Assembly: GCA_022842185.1 (NCBI GenBank)
Contig: JALHQB010000014.1
Location: forward strand, 1-64,000
Direction: 5' to 3'
From: Acetobacteraceae bacterium
GTDB taxonomy: Bacteria > Pseudomonadota > Alphaproteobacteria > Acetobacterales > Acetobacteraceae
DNA length: 64,000 bases
Position numbers and translations under genes: made by a program. This document shows positions 26,708 through 36,593 of this stretch, one piece after another. How positions within the stretch are numbered: the first letter of the stretch is position 1; the number at the start of each line of letters is the position of its first letter. The notes beneath the pieces were generated by a model. That model made no database searches. It saw nothing but the letters and a program-made list of their open reading frames with translations, and had not been told where the DNA came from.

Positions 26708-27655
26708 TCAACCTGGTCCTGGCCCGCCCGCGCGGTGATAGGCCAACACTGCAGCGGCGAGGTCCTCGCCCGCCCAGCCGACCGATTTGAACGCGGTGAT
26801 CTCCTCGGCCGTGCGACGACCCGGATACGTGCCGCGACACAACTCGGCGAGGTCGGCCGCGATCGACGTTTCGCTGATCGCGCCTTCGGCGATCGCCTGG
26901 ACGATGTCGCCGGCTTCGGCGAGGGCGCCGAGGCGCGTATCCACCACCAGCGTCGCGCGGGCGAGTGCGGCACCATCGCATTCGCGCATGTCCCGCCGAT
27001 AGGCTCCGACGAGGTCCAGATGCGTGCCCGGCCGCAGGTCGGCGCCGTGCAGCAGCGGCGCGGTCGACAGGGTCGCGGCAGTGACGATGTCCGCGGCGGC
27101 CGGGTCGGGCGCCGGCGTGGCGCGCGCCGGCAGGCCTTCCTCCGTCAAAGCGCGGGCCAAGCGTTCGGCATTGGCCGCGGTGGGCGACCAGATGGCGATG
27201 TCGGTGATCGGGAACCGGGCGGCGTAGCCTTCGGCCAGCGCGCGGGCGACCTTGCCGCTGCCCAGCACGAGCAGCCGGGCGCTGTCCGGCCGTGCCAGGT
27301 GGCGCGCGGCCAAAAGGCTGGCCGCAGCGGTCCGCCGGTCGGTCAGTTCGCCGCCATCCATCAGGGCCAGCGGCGCCCCGGTCAGCGCATCCGACAGCAG
27401 ATAGGCGGCATGCACGGCCGGTTCGCCGCGCGCGGCATTGGCCGGGGCGACATGCACGATCTTGACGCCGGTGTGCCCGCCGGCCCGCCAGGCGGGCATC
27501 AGCAGCAGGGTCGTATCGGATCCGGCCGCACCGGGCATGGTGTGCCGATGACGCAGCGGCGCCTCGCAGCCGTCCCGGAACATGGCTTCCAGCGCGAGGA
27601 TCAAATCGTCCCACGTCAGGGCATGGCGCAGGGCCGCCCGGTCGAGATGCAGCAT
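26708..27655 (-). CDS. Ornithine cyclodeaminase/mu-crystallin family protein
   Basis: A 315-residue Rossmann-fold protein of the OCD/mu-crystallin family. The N-terminal half carries the substrate-site lysine in HTGVKIVHVAP. The NAD-binding site is LLVLGSGKVARALAEGYAARF (~126-146), and there are typical DIVTAATLSTAPLL and HLDLVGAYRRDMRE segments. The TVFKSVG-like end is FKSVGWAGEDLAAA. The family includes ornithine cyclodeaminase, ketimine reductases and opine-type dehydrogenases, so the reaction cannot be fixed. The start at 27655 has GAAAGG upstream. It is divergent from the aapJ operon 222 bases away, which would suit an amino-acid metabolic role. Confidence 0.87.
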   Translation of the reverse strand: MLHLDRAALRHALTWDDLILALEAMFRDGCEAPLRHRHTMPGAAGSDTTLLLMPAWRAGGHTGVKIVHVAPANAARGEPAVHAAYLLSDALTGAPLALMDGGELTDRRTAAASLLAARHLARPDSARLLVLGSGKVARALAEGYAARFPITDIAIWSPTAANAERLARALTEEGLPARATPAPDPAAADIVTAATLSTAPLLHGADLRPGTHLDLVGAYRRDMRECDGAALARATLVVDTRLGALAEAGDIVQAIAEGAISETSIAADLAELCRGTYPGRRTAEEITAFKSVGWAGEDLAAAVLAYHRAGGPGPG

Positions 27656-27876
27656 GCGGCGCCTTTCGGATGGTTCGGGGTCGGGGCGGGTTTGCACGTC
27701 CGGCCCGCCATTTGCTAGGCCCAGCCGCCAGGGCTGCTGCGGTCCGGGATGGAAGTTTCGCCGCGGATCGTTTGCGCGTTGATCCGTGCCGTCGCGTAGC
27801 GCAGCATGCCTGCAGGATAGGCAAGAATGCCGGGGCGTCCTATCGGGATGCCCACGACAGTCAGGGAGATAGGATC

Positions 27877-28920
27877 GTGGTTCAGTTTTCGCGGCACTCG
27901 GTTTTCCGCATGATCGGCGGGGCGCTGCTGGCGTCCGCCATGGCGCTGCCCGCGGCGGCGCAGCAGGCGGGTTCAGCCACGTTGGATGCGATCCGCGCAC
28001 GCGGCACGCTGATCTGCGGCGTCAATGCCGGCCTGGCCGGCTTCGCCCAGCCCGACAGCCAGGGCGTGTGGCGCGGCTTCGACGTCGATTATTGCCGTGC
28101 CGTCGCGGTCGCTCTGTTCAATGATGCCAGCAAGGTCCGCTACGTGCCGACCACGGCCCAGAACCGCTTCACCGCGTTGCAATCCGGCGAAGTGGACATG
28201 CTGTCGCGCAACACGACCCTGACGCTGTCACGCGACACTTCGCTCGGCTTCGATTTCCCGGCGATCAGCTTCTATGACGGCCAGGGCTTCATGGTGAAGA
28301 CCAGCCTTGGCGTCCGGACGGCGCGGGAACTGGATGGCGCGACCATCTGCGTGCAGCCCGGCACGACCACCGAACAGAACCTGACCGACTGGTCCCGCGC
28401 CAACCGCGTGCGCTTCACGCCGGTGGTGATCGAGCGGCTGGAGGACCTGGTGAATGCCTTCGTCGCCGGCCGCTGCGATGCCTTCACCACCGACGTCTCG
28501 GGCCTTGCCGCGACGCGCGCCGTCCAGGCTCGCCCGGCCGACTACACCATCCTGCCTGACGTGATCAGCAAGGAGCCGCTGGGGCCACTGGTGCGTCATG
28601 GCGACCAGCGCTTCTCGGACCTGGTGCGCTGGATCCATTTCGGCCTGGTGGCGGCCGAGGAATTCGGCATCACCGCAGCCAATGTCCAGGAAGCGGCAGC
28701 CAGCGACGCGCGCCCGGAAGTCCAGCGCATGCTTGGCAAGAATGGCGACCTGGGCCGCATGCTGGGCGTAGACAATGTCTGGCTGGTCAATGTGCTGCGC
28801 GCGACCGGCAATTACGGTGAGATGTTCGACCGCAGCCTGACGCCGATCGGCATCCAGCGCGGCCCGAACGCCCTGTGGACGACGCCGGGCGGCCTGCAAT
28901 ACGCGCCGCCTTTCCGTTGA
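27877..28920 (+). CDS. aapJ: General L-amino-acid ABC transporter binding protein
   Basis: A 347-residue periplasmic binding protein opening a complete four-gene importer operon. The signal peptide ends in AAAQQ (~residue 30). The conserved LDAIRARGTLICGVNAGLAGFAQPDSQGVWRGFDVDYCRAVAVALF block, the AapJ RNTTLTLSRDTSLGFDF region and the end GGLQYAPPF follow. The GTG at 27877 is preferred because AGGGAG and AGGAT lie just upstream; an ATG at 27910 would remove the n-region. Homologous to the orphan binding protein at 6881. Broad-range L-amino-acid uptake is the known role of Aap/Bzt systems. Confidence 0.92.
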   Translation: MVQFSRHSVFRMIGGALLASAMALPAAAQQAGSATLDAIRARGTLICGVNAGLAGFAQPDSQGVWRGFDVDYCRAVAVALFNDASKVRYVPTTAQNRFTALQSGEVDMLSRNTTLTLSRDTSLGFDFPAISFYDGQGFMVKTSLGVRTARELDGATICVQPGTTTEQNLTDWSRANRVRFTPVVIERLEDLVNAFVAGRCDAFTTDVSGLAATRAVQARPADYTILPDVISKEPLGPLVRHGDQRFSDLVRWIHFGLVAAEEFGITAANVQEAAASDARPEVQRMLGKNGDLGRMLGVDNVWLVNVLRATGNYGEMFDRSLTPIGIQRGPNALWTTPGGLQYAPPFR

Positions 28921-28931
28921 TCGGCGCGCCA

Positions 28932-28989
28932 GGCGGGGTGGGGGATCTTCCGCCCCGCCCGGCGTTGCTTCCCCGCCCCGCAGGGCGGG
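28932..28989 (+). terminator. Two hairpins between aapJ and aapQ
   Basis: Hairpin one pairs GGCGGGG (28932-28938) with CCCCGCC (28953-28959). Hairpin two pairs CCCGCCC (28972-28978) with GGGCGGG (28983-28989) around loop CGCA. Neither has a T-run. Placed between a binding protein and its permease, they would protect or partially terminate the message, so that binding protein is made in excess over the membrane subunits. Confidence 0.6.
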
Positions 28990-29021
28990 CAATTAACTGG
29001 GACAGGTGAGGCTCAACAAGA

Positions 29022-30224
29022 ATGTCCGACGCGACCGTCGATCCCCGATTCCGGCGCAAGCCGCCCAAACGACCCCTGCGCCTGTCCTGGGCGGATGAAC
29101 GCATCCGCGGCATCGTCTGGCAGGTCCTGGTCGTCGGCGTCATCGGGTCGATCATCTATTGGCTATGGTCGAACACCGTCCACAACCTTGAGGTCCGGCG
29201 CATCGCCACGGGCTTCGGCTTCCTCAATCGCGAGGCCGGGCTGCCGATCGCCGAGCATCTGATCCCCTACGATCCGACCGACACCTATCTGCGCGCGCTG
29301 ACCGTCGGCGTCTTGAACACGCTGAAGGTGGCGGTGGTGGGGATCGTCCTCGCCACCATCCTGGGCACCACCATCGGCATCATGCGGCTGTCGAAGAACT
29401 TCCTGGTCTCGAAGATCGCCGGTTTCTATGTCGAGGTGATCCGAGACCTGCCGCTGCTGCTGCAACTGCTGTTCTGGTACACCGTAATGCAGGGGCTGCC
29501 GGGGCCACGGCAGTCGATGAACCCGGTTGAAGGCGTGTTCCTGTCGAACCGCGGCCTGCTGATGCCGGCGCTGCAATGGGAAGGCGCGCATACCGCCGCC
29601 GTCCTCGCATCCGTGGCGGGCATCGTGCTGGCCTGGTTGTACGGGCGCAGCGCGCGCGCCAAGCAGATGGCCGATGGCCAGCCGCGGCGCATCTGGCCGG
29701 CCGCCGTCGCGCTGATCCTGGGATTGCCGATCGCGGTATGGCTGGCGCTCGGCGCGCCATGGACCATCAGCTGGCCGGCGCTGCGGGGCTTCAACTTCCG
29801 GGGCGGCATGTCGATCAGCCCGGAATACGCGGCACTGCTGATCGGTCTTGTCACCTATACCGCCGGCTTCATTGCGGAGGTGGTGCGCGCGGGCATCCTT
29901 TCGGTCAATACCGGGCAGTGGGAAGCGGCGCAGGCGCTTGGCCTGCGGTCGGGGTCCGTGCTGCGGCTGATCGTGCTGCCGCAGGCGCTGCGCGTGATCA
30001 TCCCGCCGATGACGTCGAACTACCTGAACCTGACGAAGAACTCGTCCCTTGCCGTCGCCATCGGGTACCAGGACATCGTGTCCATCGCCAACACGACGTT
30101 GAACCAGACCGGCCAGGCGATCGAGGGCATCGCCATCATCATGGCGGTCTATCTGACGATCAGCCTGTCGATCAGCCTGTTCATGAATTGGTACAACGCG
30201 CGTATCGCGTTGGTTGAACGGTGA
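29022..30224 (+). CDS. aapQ: General L-amino-acid ABC transporter permease 1
   Basis: A 400-residue inner-membrane permease of the HisM/AapQ type. A hydrophobic helix at ~30-50, then a spaced set of about eight helices, and the family insertion typical of AapQ/BztB (long loop around 130-240) are visible. The EAA-type coupling loop is GQWEAAQALGLRSGSVLRLIVLPQALRVIIPPMTSNYLNLTKNSSLA, which contacts the AapP ATPase. The ATG at 29022 is preceded by a GGTGAGG stretch. Its stop lies 10 bases before the aapM start. Confidence 0.92.
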   Translation: MSDATVDPRFRRKPPKRPLRLSWADERIRGIVWQVLVVGVIGSIIYWLWSNTVHNLEVRRIATGFGFLNREAGLPIAEHLIPYDPTDTYLRALTVGVLNTLKVAVVGIVLATILGTTIGIMRLSKNFLVSKIAGFYVEVIRDLPLLLQLLFWYTVMQGLPGPRQSMNPVEGVFLSNRGLLMPALQWEGAHTAAVLASVAGIVLAWLYGRSARAKQMADGQPRRIWPAAVALILGLPIAVWLALGAPWTISWPALRGFNFRGGMSISPEYAALLIGLVTYTAGFIAEVVRAGILSVNTGQWEAAQALGLRSGSVLRLIVLPQALRVIIPPMTSNYLNLTKNSSLAVAIGYQDIVSIANTTLNQTGQAIEGIAIIMAVYLTISLSISLFMNWYNARIALVER

Positions 30225-30234
30225 GGGCCCGGCC

Positions 30235-31380
30235 ATGAGCGATATCACCCTGAACGTCGCCTCCGCGAACCCCGAGGCCACGCCGCGTTCCGCGCCGATC
30301 ACCGTGGTCGGCCCAGTCGCATGGATGCGGGAGAACCTGTTCTCCGGCTGGCTGTCCACCGCCGTGACGCTGGTGCTGGCCTATGTCGTCATCCGCTCCG
30401 TCGTCGGCTTCGTGGACTGGGCCTTCATCAACGCCATCTGGTGGGTGCCAGTGGATGCCCGCGGCGTGGCGCAGACCCAGGCCTGCCGCGCGCTCGAGGG
30501 CAGCGGCGCCTGCTGGGCGGTGGTGACGGAAAAGCACCGCTTCATGCTGTTCGGCACCTATCCGTACGAACAGCATTGGCGGCCGGCCATCGTCTGCCTC
30601 CTGTTCATCGGGCTGTACATCGTCTCGGCGCTGAAGCGTTTCTGGAACTGGCGGCTGATCCCGATCTGGGCCGTGACGCTGACGGCGATCGGCGTGCTGA
30701 TGTGGGGCGGTGTGTTCGGCCTGCCCTATGTGCCGCAGGAACGCTGGGGCGGGTTGCCGATCACCCTGATCCTGGCGACCTTCGGCCTGGCCTTCGCCTT
30801 TCCGCTGTCGATCCTGGTGGCGCTCGGCCGGCGGTCGAACCTGCCGGCGATCAAGGTGCTGTGCGTCGTCTATGTCGAGCTGATCCGCGGCGTGCCGCTG
30901 ATCTCGCTGCTGTTCATGGCGTCGGTGATGTTCCCGCTGTTCCTTCCGGAAGGGATGAACATCGACAAGCTGCTGCGCGCGCAGATCGCCATCATCCTGT
31001 TCGCCGGGGCGTATCTGGCGGAAGTGGTGCGCGCCGGGCTGCAATCGCTGGACAAGGGCCAGTATGAGGCCGCCGACGCGATGGGGCTGTCATATTGGCA
31101 GAAGACCGGCTTCATCATCCTGCCGCAGGCGCTGCGGATGGTGATCCCGCCGCTGGTCAACACCTTCATCGGCTTCTTCAAGGACACCTCGCTGGTGCTG
31201 ATCATCGGCATCTTCGACCTGCTGACCGCGGGCAAGACCGCGATCGTCGAGCCCGCCTGGCAGGGCTTCGGCGTCGAGGTCTATGTCTTCGTCGGCCTGA
31301 TCTACCTGGTGTTCTGCTTCGCCATGTCGAAATACAGCCAGGGGCTGGAGGCGGAGTTGAACCGCCACCGACGGCGCTGA
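30235..31380 (+). CDS. aapM: General L-amino-acid ABC transporter permease 2
   Basis: A 381-residue permease partner of AapQ. It has an N-terminal ~90-residue stretch with one helix and a WAFINAIWW motif region before the permease core. The coupling loop is KGQYEAADAMGLSYWQKTGFIILPQALRMVIPPLVNTFIGFFKDTSLVLIIG, the standard EAA loop of polar amino-acid importers. The ATG at 30235 was chosen over a TTG at 30214 because GAGGG sits just upstream. It ends 90 bases before the ATPase start. Confidence 0.92.
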   Translation: MSDITLNVASANPEATPRSAPITVVGPVAWMRENLFSGWLSTAVTLVLAYVVIRSVVGFVDWAFINAIWWVPVDARGVAQTQACRALEGSGACWAVVTEKHRFMLFGTYPYEQHWRPAIVCLLFIGLYIVSALKRFWNWRLIPIWAVTLTAIGVLMWGGVFGLPYVPQERWGGLPITLILATFGLAFAFPLSILVALGRRSNLPAIKVLCVVYVELIRGVPLISLLFMASVMFPLFLPEGMNIDKLLRAQIAIILFAGAYLAEVVRAGLQSLDKGQYEAADAMGLSYWQKTGFIILPQALRMVIPPLVNTFIGFFKDTSLVLIIGIFDLLTAGKTAIVEPAWQGFGVEVYVFVGLIYLVFCFAMSKYSQGLEAELNRHRRR

Positions 31381-31470
31381 CCCATGACCCGCGCCGGCCC
31401 CGAGGCCGGCGCGGTTCCGGCGCCACGCTTCACGCACACTGCAACAAACGACCTGGGACACGAGACAAAG

Positions 31471-32265
31471 ATGAGCGCAGCACTGGAAACGGACGGTTTC
31501 ATCGCCTCCTCCGTCCGCACCGACGCCCCGCCGGCGATCGTGCTCGACAAGGTCAACAAATGGTTCGGCGCGCTGCATGTGCTGCGCGATGTCGACCTTC
31601 AGGTGGCACTCGGCGAGCGTGTGGTGGTCTGCGGCCCGTCCGGGTCGGGCAAGTCCACCATGATCCGCTGCATCAACCGGCTGGAGACGCACCAGGAAGG
31701 TCGCATCCTGGTCGATGGAATCGAATTGTCGGACGACCTGCGCGCGCTGGACGCCATCCGGCGCGAGGTCGGAATGGTGTTCCAGTCCTTCAACCTGTTC
31801 CCCCACCTGACGGTGCTGGAGAACTGCACCCTGGCGCCGATCTGGGTGCGCAAGATGCCGAAAAAGCACGCCGAGGAACTGGCGATGGAATACCTGACCC
31901 GGGTGAAGATCCCCGAGCAGGCGAAGAAGTACCCGGGCCAGCTTTCCGGCGGCCAGCAGCAGCGTGTCGCGATCGCCCGCGCACTGTGCATGAAGCCCAA
32001 GATCATGCTGTTCGACGAACCGACCTCTGCGCTCGACCCCGAAATGATCAAGGAGGTGCTGGACACCATGGTCATGCTGGCGGCCGAGGGCATGACGATG
32101 ATCTGCGTGACGCATGAAATGGGCTTCGCGCGCCAGGTCGCCGATCGGGTCGTGTTCATGGACCGTGGCGAGATCGTGGAATCCGGGACGCCCGAGGCCG
32201 TGTTCAACGACCCCAAGACCGAACGCCTGCAATTGTTCCTCAGCCAGATCCTGCGCGGGCATTGA
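31471..32265 (+). CDS. aapP: General L-amino-acid ABC transporter ATPase
   Basis: A 264-residue ATPase of the GlnQ/HisP class. Walker A is GPSGSGKST (55-63), Q-loop [11 protein letters not shown], signature LSGGQQQR, Walker [16 protein letters not shown] and switch THEMGFA. An N-terminal extension of about 25 residues before the first strand is common in AapP proteins. The start at 31471 follows the sequence GGGACACGAGACAAAG; an in-frame ATG at 31384, three bases after aapM, would add 29 unlikely residues. The operon ends with a strong terminator 8 bases after the stop. Confidence 0.93.
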   Translation: MSAALETDGFIASSVRTDAPPAIVLDKVNKWFGALHVLRDVDLQVALGERVVVCGPSGSGKSTMIRCINRLETHQEGRILVDGIELSDDLRALDAIRREVGMVFQSFNLFPHLTVLENCTLAPIWVRKMPKKHAEELAMEYLTRVKIPEQAKKYPGQLSGGQQQRVAIARALCMKPKIMLFDEPTSALDPEMIKEVLDTMVMLAAEGMTMICVTHEMGFARQVADRVVFMDRGEIVESGTPEAVFNDPKTERLQLFLSQILRGH

Positions 32266-32272
32266 GACCACC

Positions 32273-32304
32273 CGGCCCGCCGGGGGCGGGCCGAGGCGCT
32301 TTTT
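32273..32304 (+). terminator. Rho-independent terminator of aapJQMP
   Basis: CGGCCCGC (32273-32280) and GCGGGCCG (32286-32293) form an 8-base-pair stem with loop CGGGG, followed by AGGCGC and TTTTT at 32300-32304. Confidence 0.88.
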
Positions 32305-32510
32305 GACCCCCCCACGCAGGCCGCAGTCTTCAACATCGGCATTCGGTTTCTCGTACCCGATGCCGGATATGCGCTCCGGGTCCACGCTTTGCTAACCACA
32401 AGCGGCGTCCCCATCCCGGCCGCCATGCGTGCCGGACATTGCGGCATGATTGCGGCGCAGGGGCTGGCGGGCCTATCACTGCAAGTCTTGCCGCACTGCA
32501 ATGAGGCTCC

Positions 32511-34400
32511 GTGACAACATCCCCCTCTGACGCCTCCCCGGCCCGTGCCCTGACGCCCGCCCTCGTGCTGGGCGTGCTGGGCGTGGTCTATGGCGATATC
32601 GGCACCTCGCCGCTTTATGCGCTGCGCGCCGCACTGCTGCATTTCACCGATGGCGGGCTCGAACGCTGGGAGATCCTGGGCATCCTCAGCCTGATCATCT
32701 GGGCGCTCATCCTCACCGTCACGGTCAAGTACGTCGTCTTCATCCTGCGCGCGGACAATCGCGGCGAAGGCGGCATCCTCGCGCTGATGGCACTGGCCCA
32801 GCGCAACGTCGAATCGCCACGCGCGCGCTGGTATATCGCCCTTGTCGGCATCATCGGCGCCTGCCTGTTCTTCGGCGACGGGATCATCACCCCCGCCATT
32901 TCCGTGCTTTCCGCCGTCGAGGGGCTGAAGGTCGTGGACGACACCTTCGAAAAGGCGGTGATTCCGATCGCGGTGGTGATCCTCGTCGCGCTGTTCCTGG
33001 TGCAGTTCCGCGGCACCGGCAGCATCGGCAAGGTGTTCGGACCGATCTGCGCGGCCTGGTTCTTCGTGCTCGGCCTGCTCGGGCTGATCGAGATCGTGAT
33101 CCACCCCTCCGTGCTCGCGGCGCTGTCGCCGCACTACGCCGTCCAGTTCTGTCTCGAATATCGTCTGGCGGCCTTCATCGCCTTCGGTTCGGTGGTGCTG
33201 GCCGTGACGGGGGCGGAAGCGCTTTATGCCGATATGGGCCATTTCGGCCGGGTGCCGATCCGCTGGGCCTGGCTATGGCTGGTCTTGCCGGCGCTGGTGC
33301 TGAACTATCTCGGCCAGGGCGCGCTTCTGCTGTCCACGCCGGCCGCGCTCGAAAATCCGTTCTACCTGCTGGCGCCGGAATGGTTCCGCCTGCCGCTGGT
33401 GTTCCTGGCCACCGCGGCCACCATCATCGCCAGCCAGGCGATGATCTCGGGCGCCTATACCATCGCCCGGCAATGCGTTCAGCTCGGCTTCATCCCGCGG
33501 CTTGAGGTGTGCCACACCTCCGAAACCGAGGAAGGGCAGATCTACATGCCCCAGGTGAACACGCTGCTGCTGATCGGCGTGCTTATCCTGGTCTTCGCGT
33601 TCCACACCTCGGACAACCTGGCGGCCGCCTATGGTATCGCGGTGACGGGCACCTTCGTGTGCACCTCCATCCTCGCGATGGTGGTGTTCCGCCGGCAGTT
33701 CGGCTGGGCCTTGCCGTTGGTGGTGGGCGTATTCGGGCCGCTGCTGCTGATCGACCTGCTGTTCTTCGCATCCAACGTGCTGAAGATCCCGCAGGGCGGA
33801 TATGTCCCACTGGTGCTGGGCGCTGCGTTGTTCGCCATGATGACCACCTGGCATCGCGGGCGGGAATTGCTGTTCGCGCGCTTCCGCCAGGATGGGCTGC
33901 CGTTGAAATCCTTCATCGCCCGGCTGCCGCAGTCGCGCACCATCCGCGTTCCCGGCATCGCGGTGTTCATGACCAGCCAGGCGGATTTCCTGCCCGGGGC
34001 GCTGCTGCACAACCTCAAGCACAACAAGGTGCTGCATGAAAGGGTGCTGTTCGTGACAGTGACCAACGAAGGCATCCCCACTGTCCCGGCCGAGCGCCGG
34101 CGGGAGGTCGAGGAACTCTCCCCCAACATCCATCGCGTCTTCCTGCGCTATGGCTTCCAGGAGAGCCCCAACATCCCCAAGGAACTCGAGGCCTTGAAGG
34201 AGGTCGGCATCCCGTACGAACCGATGCAGACGTCGTATTTCCTCGGCCGCGAGACGGTGGTCGCGGCCGCGGTGCCCAAGATGTCGCGCTGGCGGCAGTG
34301 GCTGTTCACCATCATGTCGCGCAACGCCGTCCCCGCGACGGAATTCTTCCGCATCCCGTCTGACCGCGTGGTCGAACTCGGCGTGCGGGTCGCGATCTGA
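32511..34400 (+). CDS. kup: Kup-type potassium uptake transporter
   Basis: A 629-residue inner-membrane K+/H+ symporter. The N-terminal motif [14 protein letters not shown] (27-40) is the family hallmark. About twelve membrane helices follow (to ~430), with conserved [17 protein letters not shown] and [19 protein letters not shown], and a C-terminal cytoplasmic domain with [32 protein letters not shown]. The length is normal. GTG start, set by GAGG six bases upstream. It stands alone after the aapJQMP terminator, with a 206-base upstream region in which I recognise no site. Confidence 0.95.
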   Translation: MTTSPSDASPARALTPALVLGVLGVVYGDIGTSPLYALRAALLHFTDGGLERWEILGILSLIIWALILTVTVKYVVFILRADNRGEGGILALMALAQRNVESPRARWYIALVGIIGACLFFGDGIITPAISVLSAVEGLKVVDDTFEKAVIPIAVVILVALFLVQFRGTGSIGKVFGPICAAWFFVLGLLGLIEIVIHPSVLAALSPHYAVQFCLEYRLAAFIAFGSVVLAVTGAEALYADMGHFGRVPIRWAWLWLVLPALVLNYLGQGALLLSTPAALENPFYLLAPEWFRLPLVFLATAATIIASQAMISGAYTIARQCVQLGFIPRLEVCHTSETEEGQIYMPQVNTLLLIGVLILVFAFHTSDNLAAAYGIAVTGTFVCTSILAMVVFRRQFGWALPLVVGVFGPLLLIDLLFFASNVLKIPQGGYVPLVLGAALFAMMTTWHRGRELLFARFRQDGLPLKSFIARLPQSRTIRVPGIAVFMTSQADFLPGALLHNLKHNKVLHERVLFVTVTNEGIPTVPAERRREVEELSPNIHRVFLRYGFQESPNIPKELEALKEVGIPYEPMQTSYFLGRETVVAAAVPKMSRWRQWLFTIMSRNAVPATEFFRIPSDRVVELGVRVAI

Positions 34401-34402
34401 CG

Positions 34403-34771
34403 ATGGTGACGGTGCTCTTGGCGCTGGCGACAGGTCCGGGTTTCCCGCAGGGCAGCCCGGATCACCGGTATGAAATCTCGTTGACATTGGATGCGGCGGG
34501 TCGGCCGGATGGGGCGGCCTGGCTGGCCGAGCCGGAACCGTGGCGCGCGCGTCGGATCACGCCGGATGCCGCTCCGATTGAGGGCGATGTTCAGTTCGAC
34601 GCCGATTATGGCTGGTCGATCCGATTCTTCGGCGCCGTCGCCGATAGCCCCGATGTCCCCGAAGCGAGCTTCGACTGCGGCACCGAGCCGCTGCGGCCCG
34701 GCGCCTACGTCACCGTGACCGAACCGGACGGGGCGGCATTCGTCTATCGCGTGGTGGGCGTGGTGGGATGA
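34403..34771 (+). CDS. Small protein of unknown function downstream of kup
   Basis: A 122-residue predicted protein starting two bases after the kup stop. It is acidic and rich in Asp/Glu/Pro with several strand-like segments (RYEISLTLDAAG, GDVQFDADYGWSIRFFGAV, AYVTVTEPDGAAFVYRVVGV), suggesting a small beta-sandwich. The first ~14 residues are hydrophobic but too short and not clearly a signal peptide. No family was recognised. Coding status is supported by codon character (GC-rich third positions) and close coupling to kup, but not by homology. Confidence 0.6.
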   Translation: MVTVLLALATGPGFPQGSPDHRYEISLTLDAAGRPDGAAWLAEPEPWRARRITPDAAPIEGDVQFDADYGWSIRFFGAVADSPDVPEASFDCGTEPLRPGAYVTVTEPDGAAFVYRVVGVVG

Positions 34772-34831
34772 TGCTGGCCTGAGCGTCTGCTTCGCCATCG
34801 CGCATGTGCGCGCGGTGGCGCAACGGCGCCC

Positions 34832-35788
34832 TTATCCGGGCGTCGCGCCCGATGCCCGCACCACTGGCGCCCAGGCCGCGATTTCCGCCCGCACGAAGGC
34901 CTGCGCGTCATCAAGGAACAGCGTTCCCGGCAACGTCGCCGTCTCGGCGTAGCGCCGGGCGATCAGCGGCGACGCCATCGCGTCGCGGATCGCGGCCGCA
35001 AGGCGTTCCTGGAGTGCGCGCGGCGTGCCGGCAGGGGCGGCGATCCCGGCCCAGCCATCGGCGATGATGTCCGGGAAGCCGCTTTCGACGAAGGTCGGCA
35101 CGGTGGGGAAATCGGCGATCCGGTTGCGCGTGGTGAAGGCGATGGGCCGCAACGTCCCGGCACGGATATAGGCCGAGGCCGCCGTCAGGCTGTCCAGCAC
35201 CGCGGGCACGGTGCCGGCAATCGCGTCCGTCGCCGCCTGTGATCCGCCACGATATGGGATGTGCTGCAATTCGAACCCGGCGGCCTGCGCCAGCCGCAGC
35301 CCGACCAGATGAGGCACCGATCCGATCCCGCTGGTGGCATAGGCGACGCCGCGCGGGGATTTCGCGGCGGCGACGAAATCCGCCACCGTGTTGATCGAGG
35401 TCCCCGGATTGACCAGCAGCAGGTAGGGCGTCCCGAGGATGGTCGCGATATGCGCAAAATCCCGGTCGGCATCCCACTGGATACGGTCGCGATACAGCGT
35501 ATTGCCGACCGCCATGCCCGAGATGGTGGACACCAGCAGCGTTGTTCCATCCGGCGCCGCCCGGGCAACCAGCCCGGTGCCGAGCGTCGCCCCCGCTCCC
35601 GGCCGGTTGTCCACGATCACGGTCGTGGCGAGCCGACGGCCCATCTCCTCGGCGATCAGGCGCGCGATGATGTCGGTCGTGCCACCGGTGGCGAAGGGAA
35701 CGACCAGGCGCACCGGCCCAGGATACCCCTGTGCCAATGCTGGCGCCGTGAGGAGCGCGGATGCGAGGAGAAGGTGGCGACGCTGCAT
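34832..35788 (-). CDS. Bug/TctC-family solute-binding protein
   Basis: A 318-residue secreted binding protein. It has a signal peptide with MQRRHLLLASALLTAPALAQG (cut near residue 20) and Bug signatures RLVVPFATGGTTDIIARLIAEEMG, VDNRPGAGATLGTGLVARAAPDGTTLL and VPTFVESGFPDIIADGWAGIAAPAGTP. It is convergent with the small unknown protein downstream of kup and shows no adjacent TctAB. The length and the conserved C-terminal helix (DAQAFVRAEIAAWAPVVRASG) are normal. Confidence 0.9.
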   Translation of the reverse strand: MQRRHLLLASALLTAPALAQGYPGPVRLVVPFATGGTTDIIARLIAEEMGRRLATTVIVDNRPGAGATLGTGLVARAAPDGTTLLVSTISGMAVGNTLYRDRIQWDADRDFAHIATILGTPYLLLVNPGTSINTVADFVAAAKSPRGVAYATSGIGSVPHLVGLRLAQAAGFELQHIPYRGGSQAATDAIAGTVPAVLDSLTAASAYIRAGTLRPIAFTTRNRIADFPTVPTFVESGFPDIIADGWAGIAAPAGTPRALQERLAAAIRDAMASPLIARRYAETATLPGTLFLDDAQAFVRAEIAAWAPVVRASGATPG

Positions 35789-36119
35789 GGCGCATTTCCC
35801 CGAGTGGCGGAACGTTGACGATACCGTGTTTGCGTCGCGGGCGGTATCGCGCGAACGGAATGTGCTTGTGGCGATCGCGTCGTGGCGCTTCGCGCCGGTG
35901 GTGGGCCCCTCGCCGAAAGGATGTTGTTATTTCGTGCCGGGCTGGCCGGATGCTCGCGCTGGGGTGCCGGGGCTGTTAGCCTTCGGCGCATGTCAGCGCA
36001 TCGGCGCATTGCAGGGCGAATTACCGGCACGGCCGTTTGAGGTCCGCGCCCCGGGTGGGCGTGCCATCGGCCGATCGACGTCGCCACCCGGCCCTGCCCT
36101 CGCCGAAAGACTTGCCCCA

Positions 36120-36392
36120 ATGTCAAATTCCGAACGCCTCGTTCCCGCGCGATTCCATGTGCTTGCCGAAGCGTCGCCCGGCGCGCTATCGCGCCTGCTG
36201 CAGCCATTGGCAAAGCGGGACCTGGTGCCCGACGGCCTCCAGGCGCGGCGAGACGGCGACGTGCTCCGTGTCGAGATCAGGCTCGATGCCATGCCCGCGG
36301 CAATGGTGCATCTTGTCGCCGGCAATCTCAGCCAGGTCGTGGGCGTCCTGGAACTGCGCCACGGGGAGACGGAGGCGCTGCGCGCCGCCTGA
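36120..36392 (+). CDS. Small ACT-like domain protein
   Basis: A 90-residue protein with the pattern of a single ACT or ACT-like fold. FHVLAEASPGALSRLLQPLAKRDLVPDGLQARRDGDVLRVEIRLDA shows the beta-alpha-beta start with a loop Pro-Gly, and VHLVAGNLSQVVGVLELR gives the second helix and strand. The architecture resembles the regulatory small subunit of acetolactate synthase (IlvN/IlvM) and other amino-acid-sensing domains, but no large subunit is near. It is divergent from the Bug gene with a 331-base gap (35789-36119) in which I see no other feature. The start is weakly supported (GAAAG upstream). Confidence 0.65.
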   Translation: MSNSERLVPARFHVLAEASPGALSRLLQPLAKRDLVPDGLQARRDGDVLRVEIRLDAMPAAMVHLVAGNLSQVVGVLELRHGETEALRAA

Positions 36393-36593
36393 CCGGGCAG
36401 GGCGCCCACGCGGGCGCCGCTGCAATCGTGAGCCCGCCCGCGCGTCCTGGTCTGGTCCTCGCTACGCTGCGAATTGCGGCCGGTCCGCGCGCCGCCCCCC
36501 AAGCGCGGCACCACAAATCCAGTCTTCCCACCCTGCGCCGGAGATCATCGGCGCAAGAAAGGCTTCGTCAGGCGCCGATCGCGGTCGCCCAGG

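Noticed and set aside
25869-27824. 651-codon minus-strand frame across the epoxide hydrolase and cyclodeaminase genes
   Set aside because: It runs antisense to one gene and in another frame of the second; no motif and low-complexity Arg/Pro/Gly stretches.
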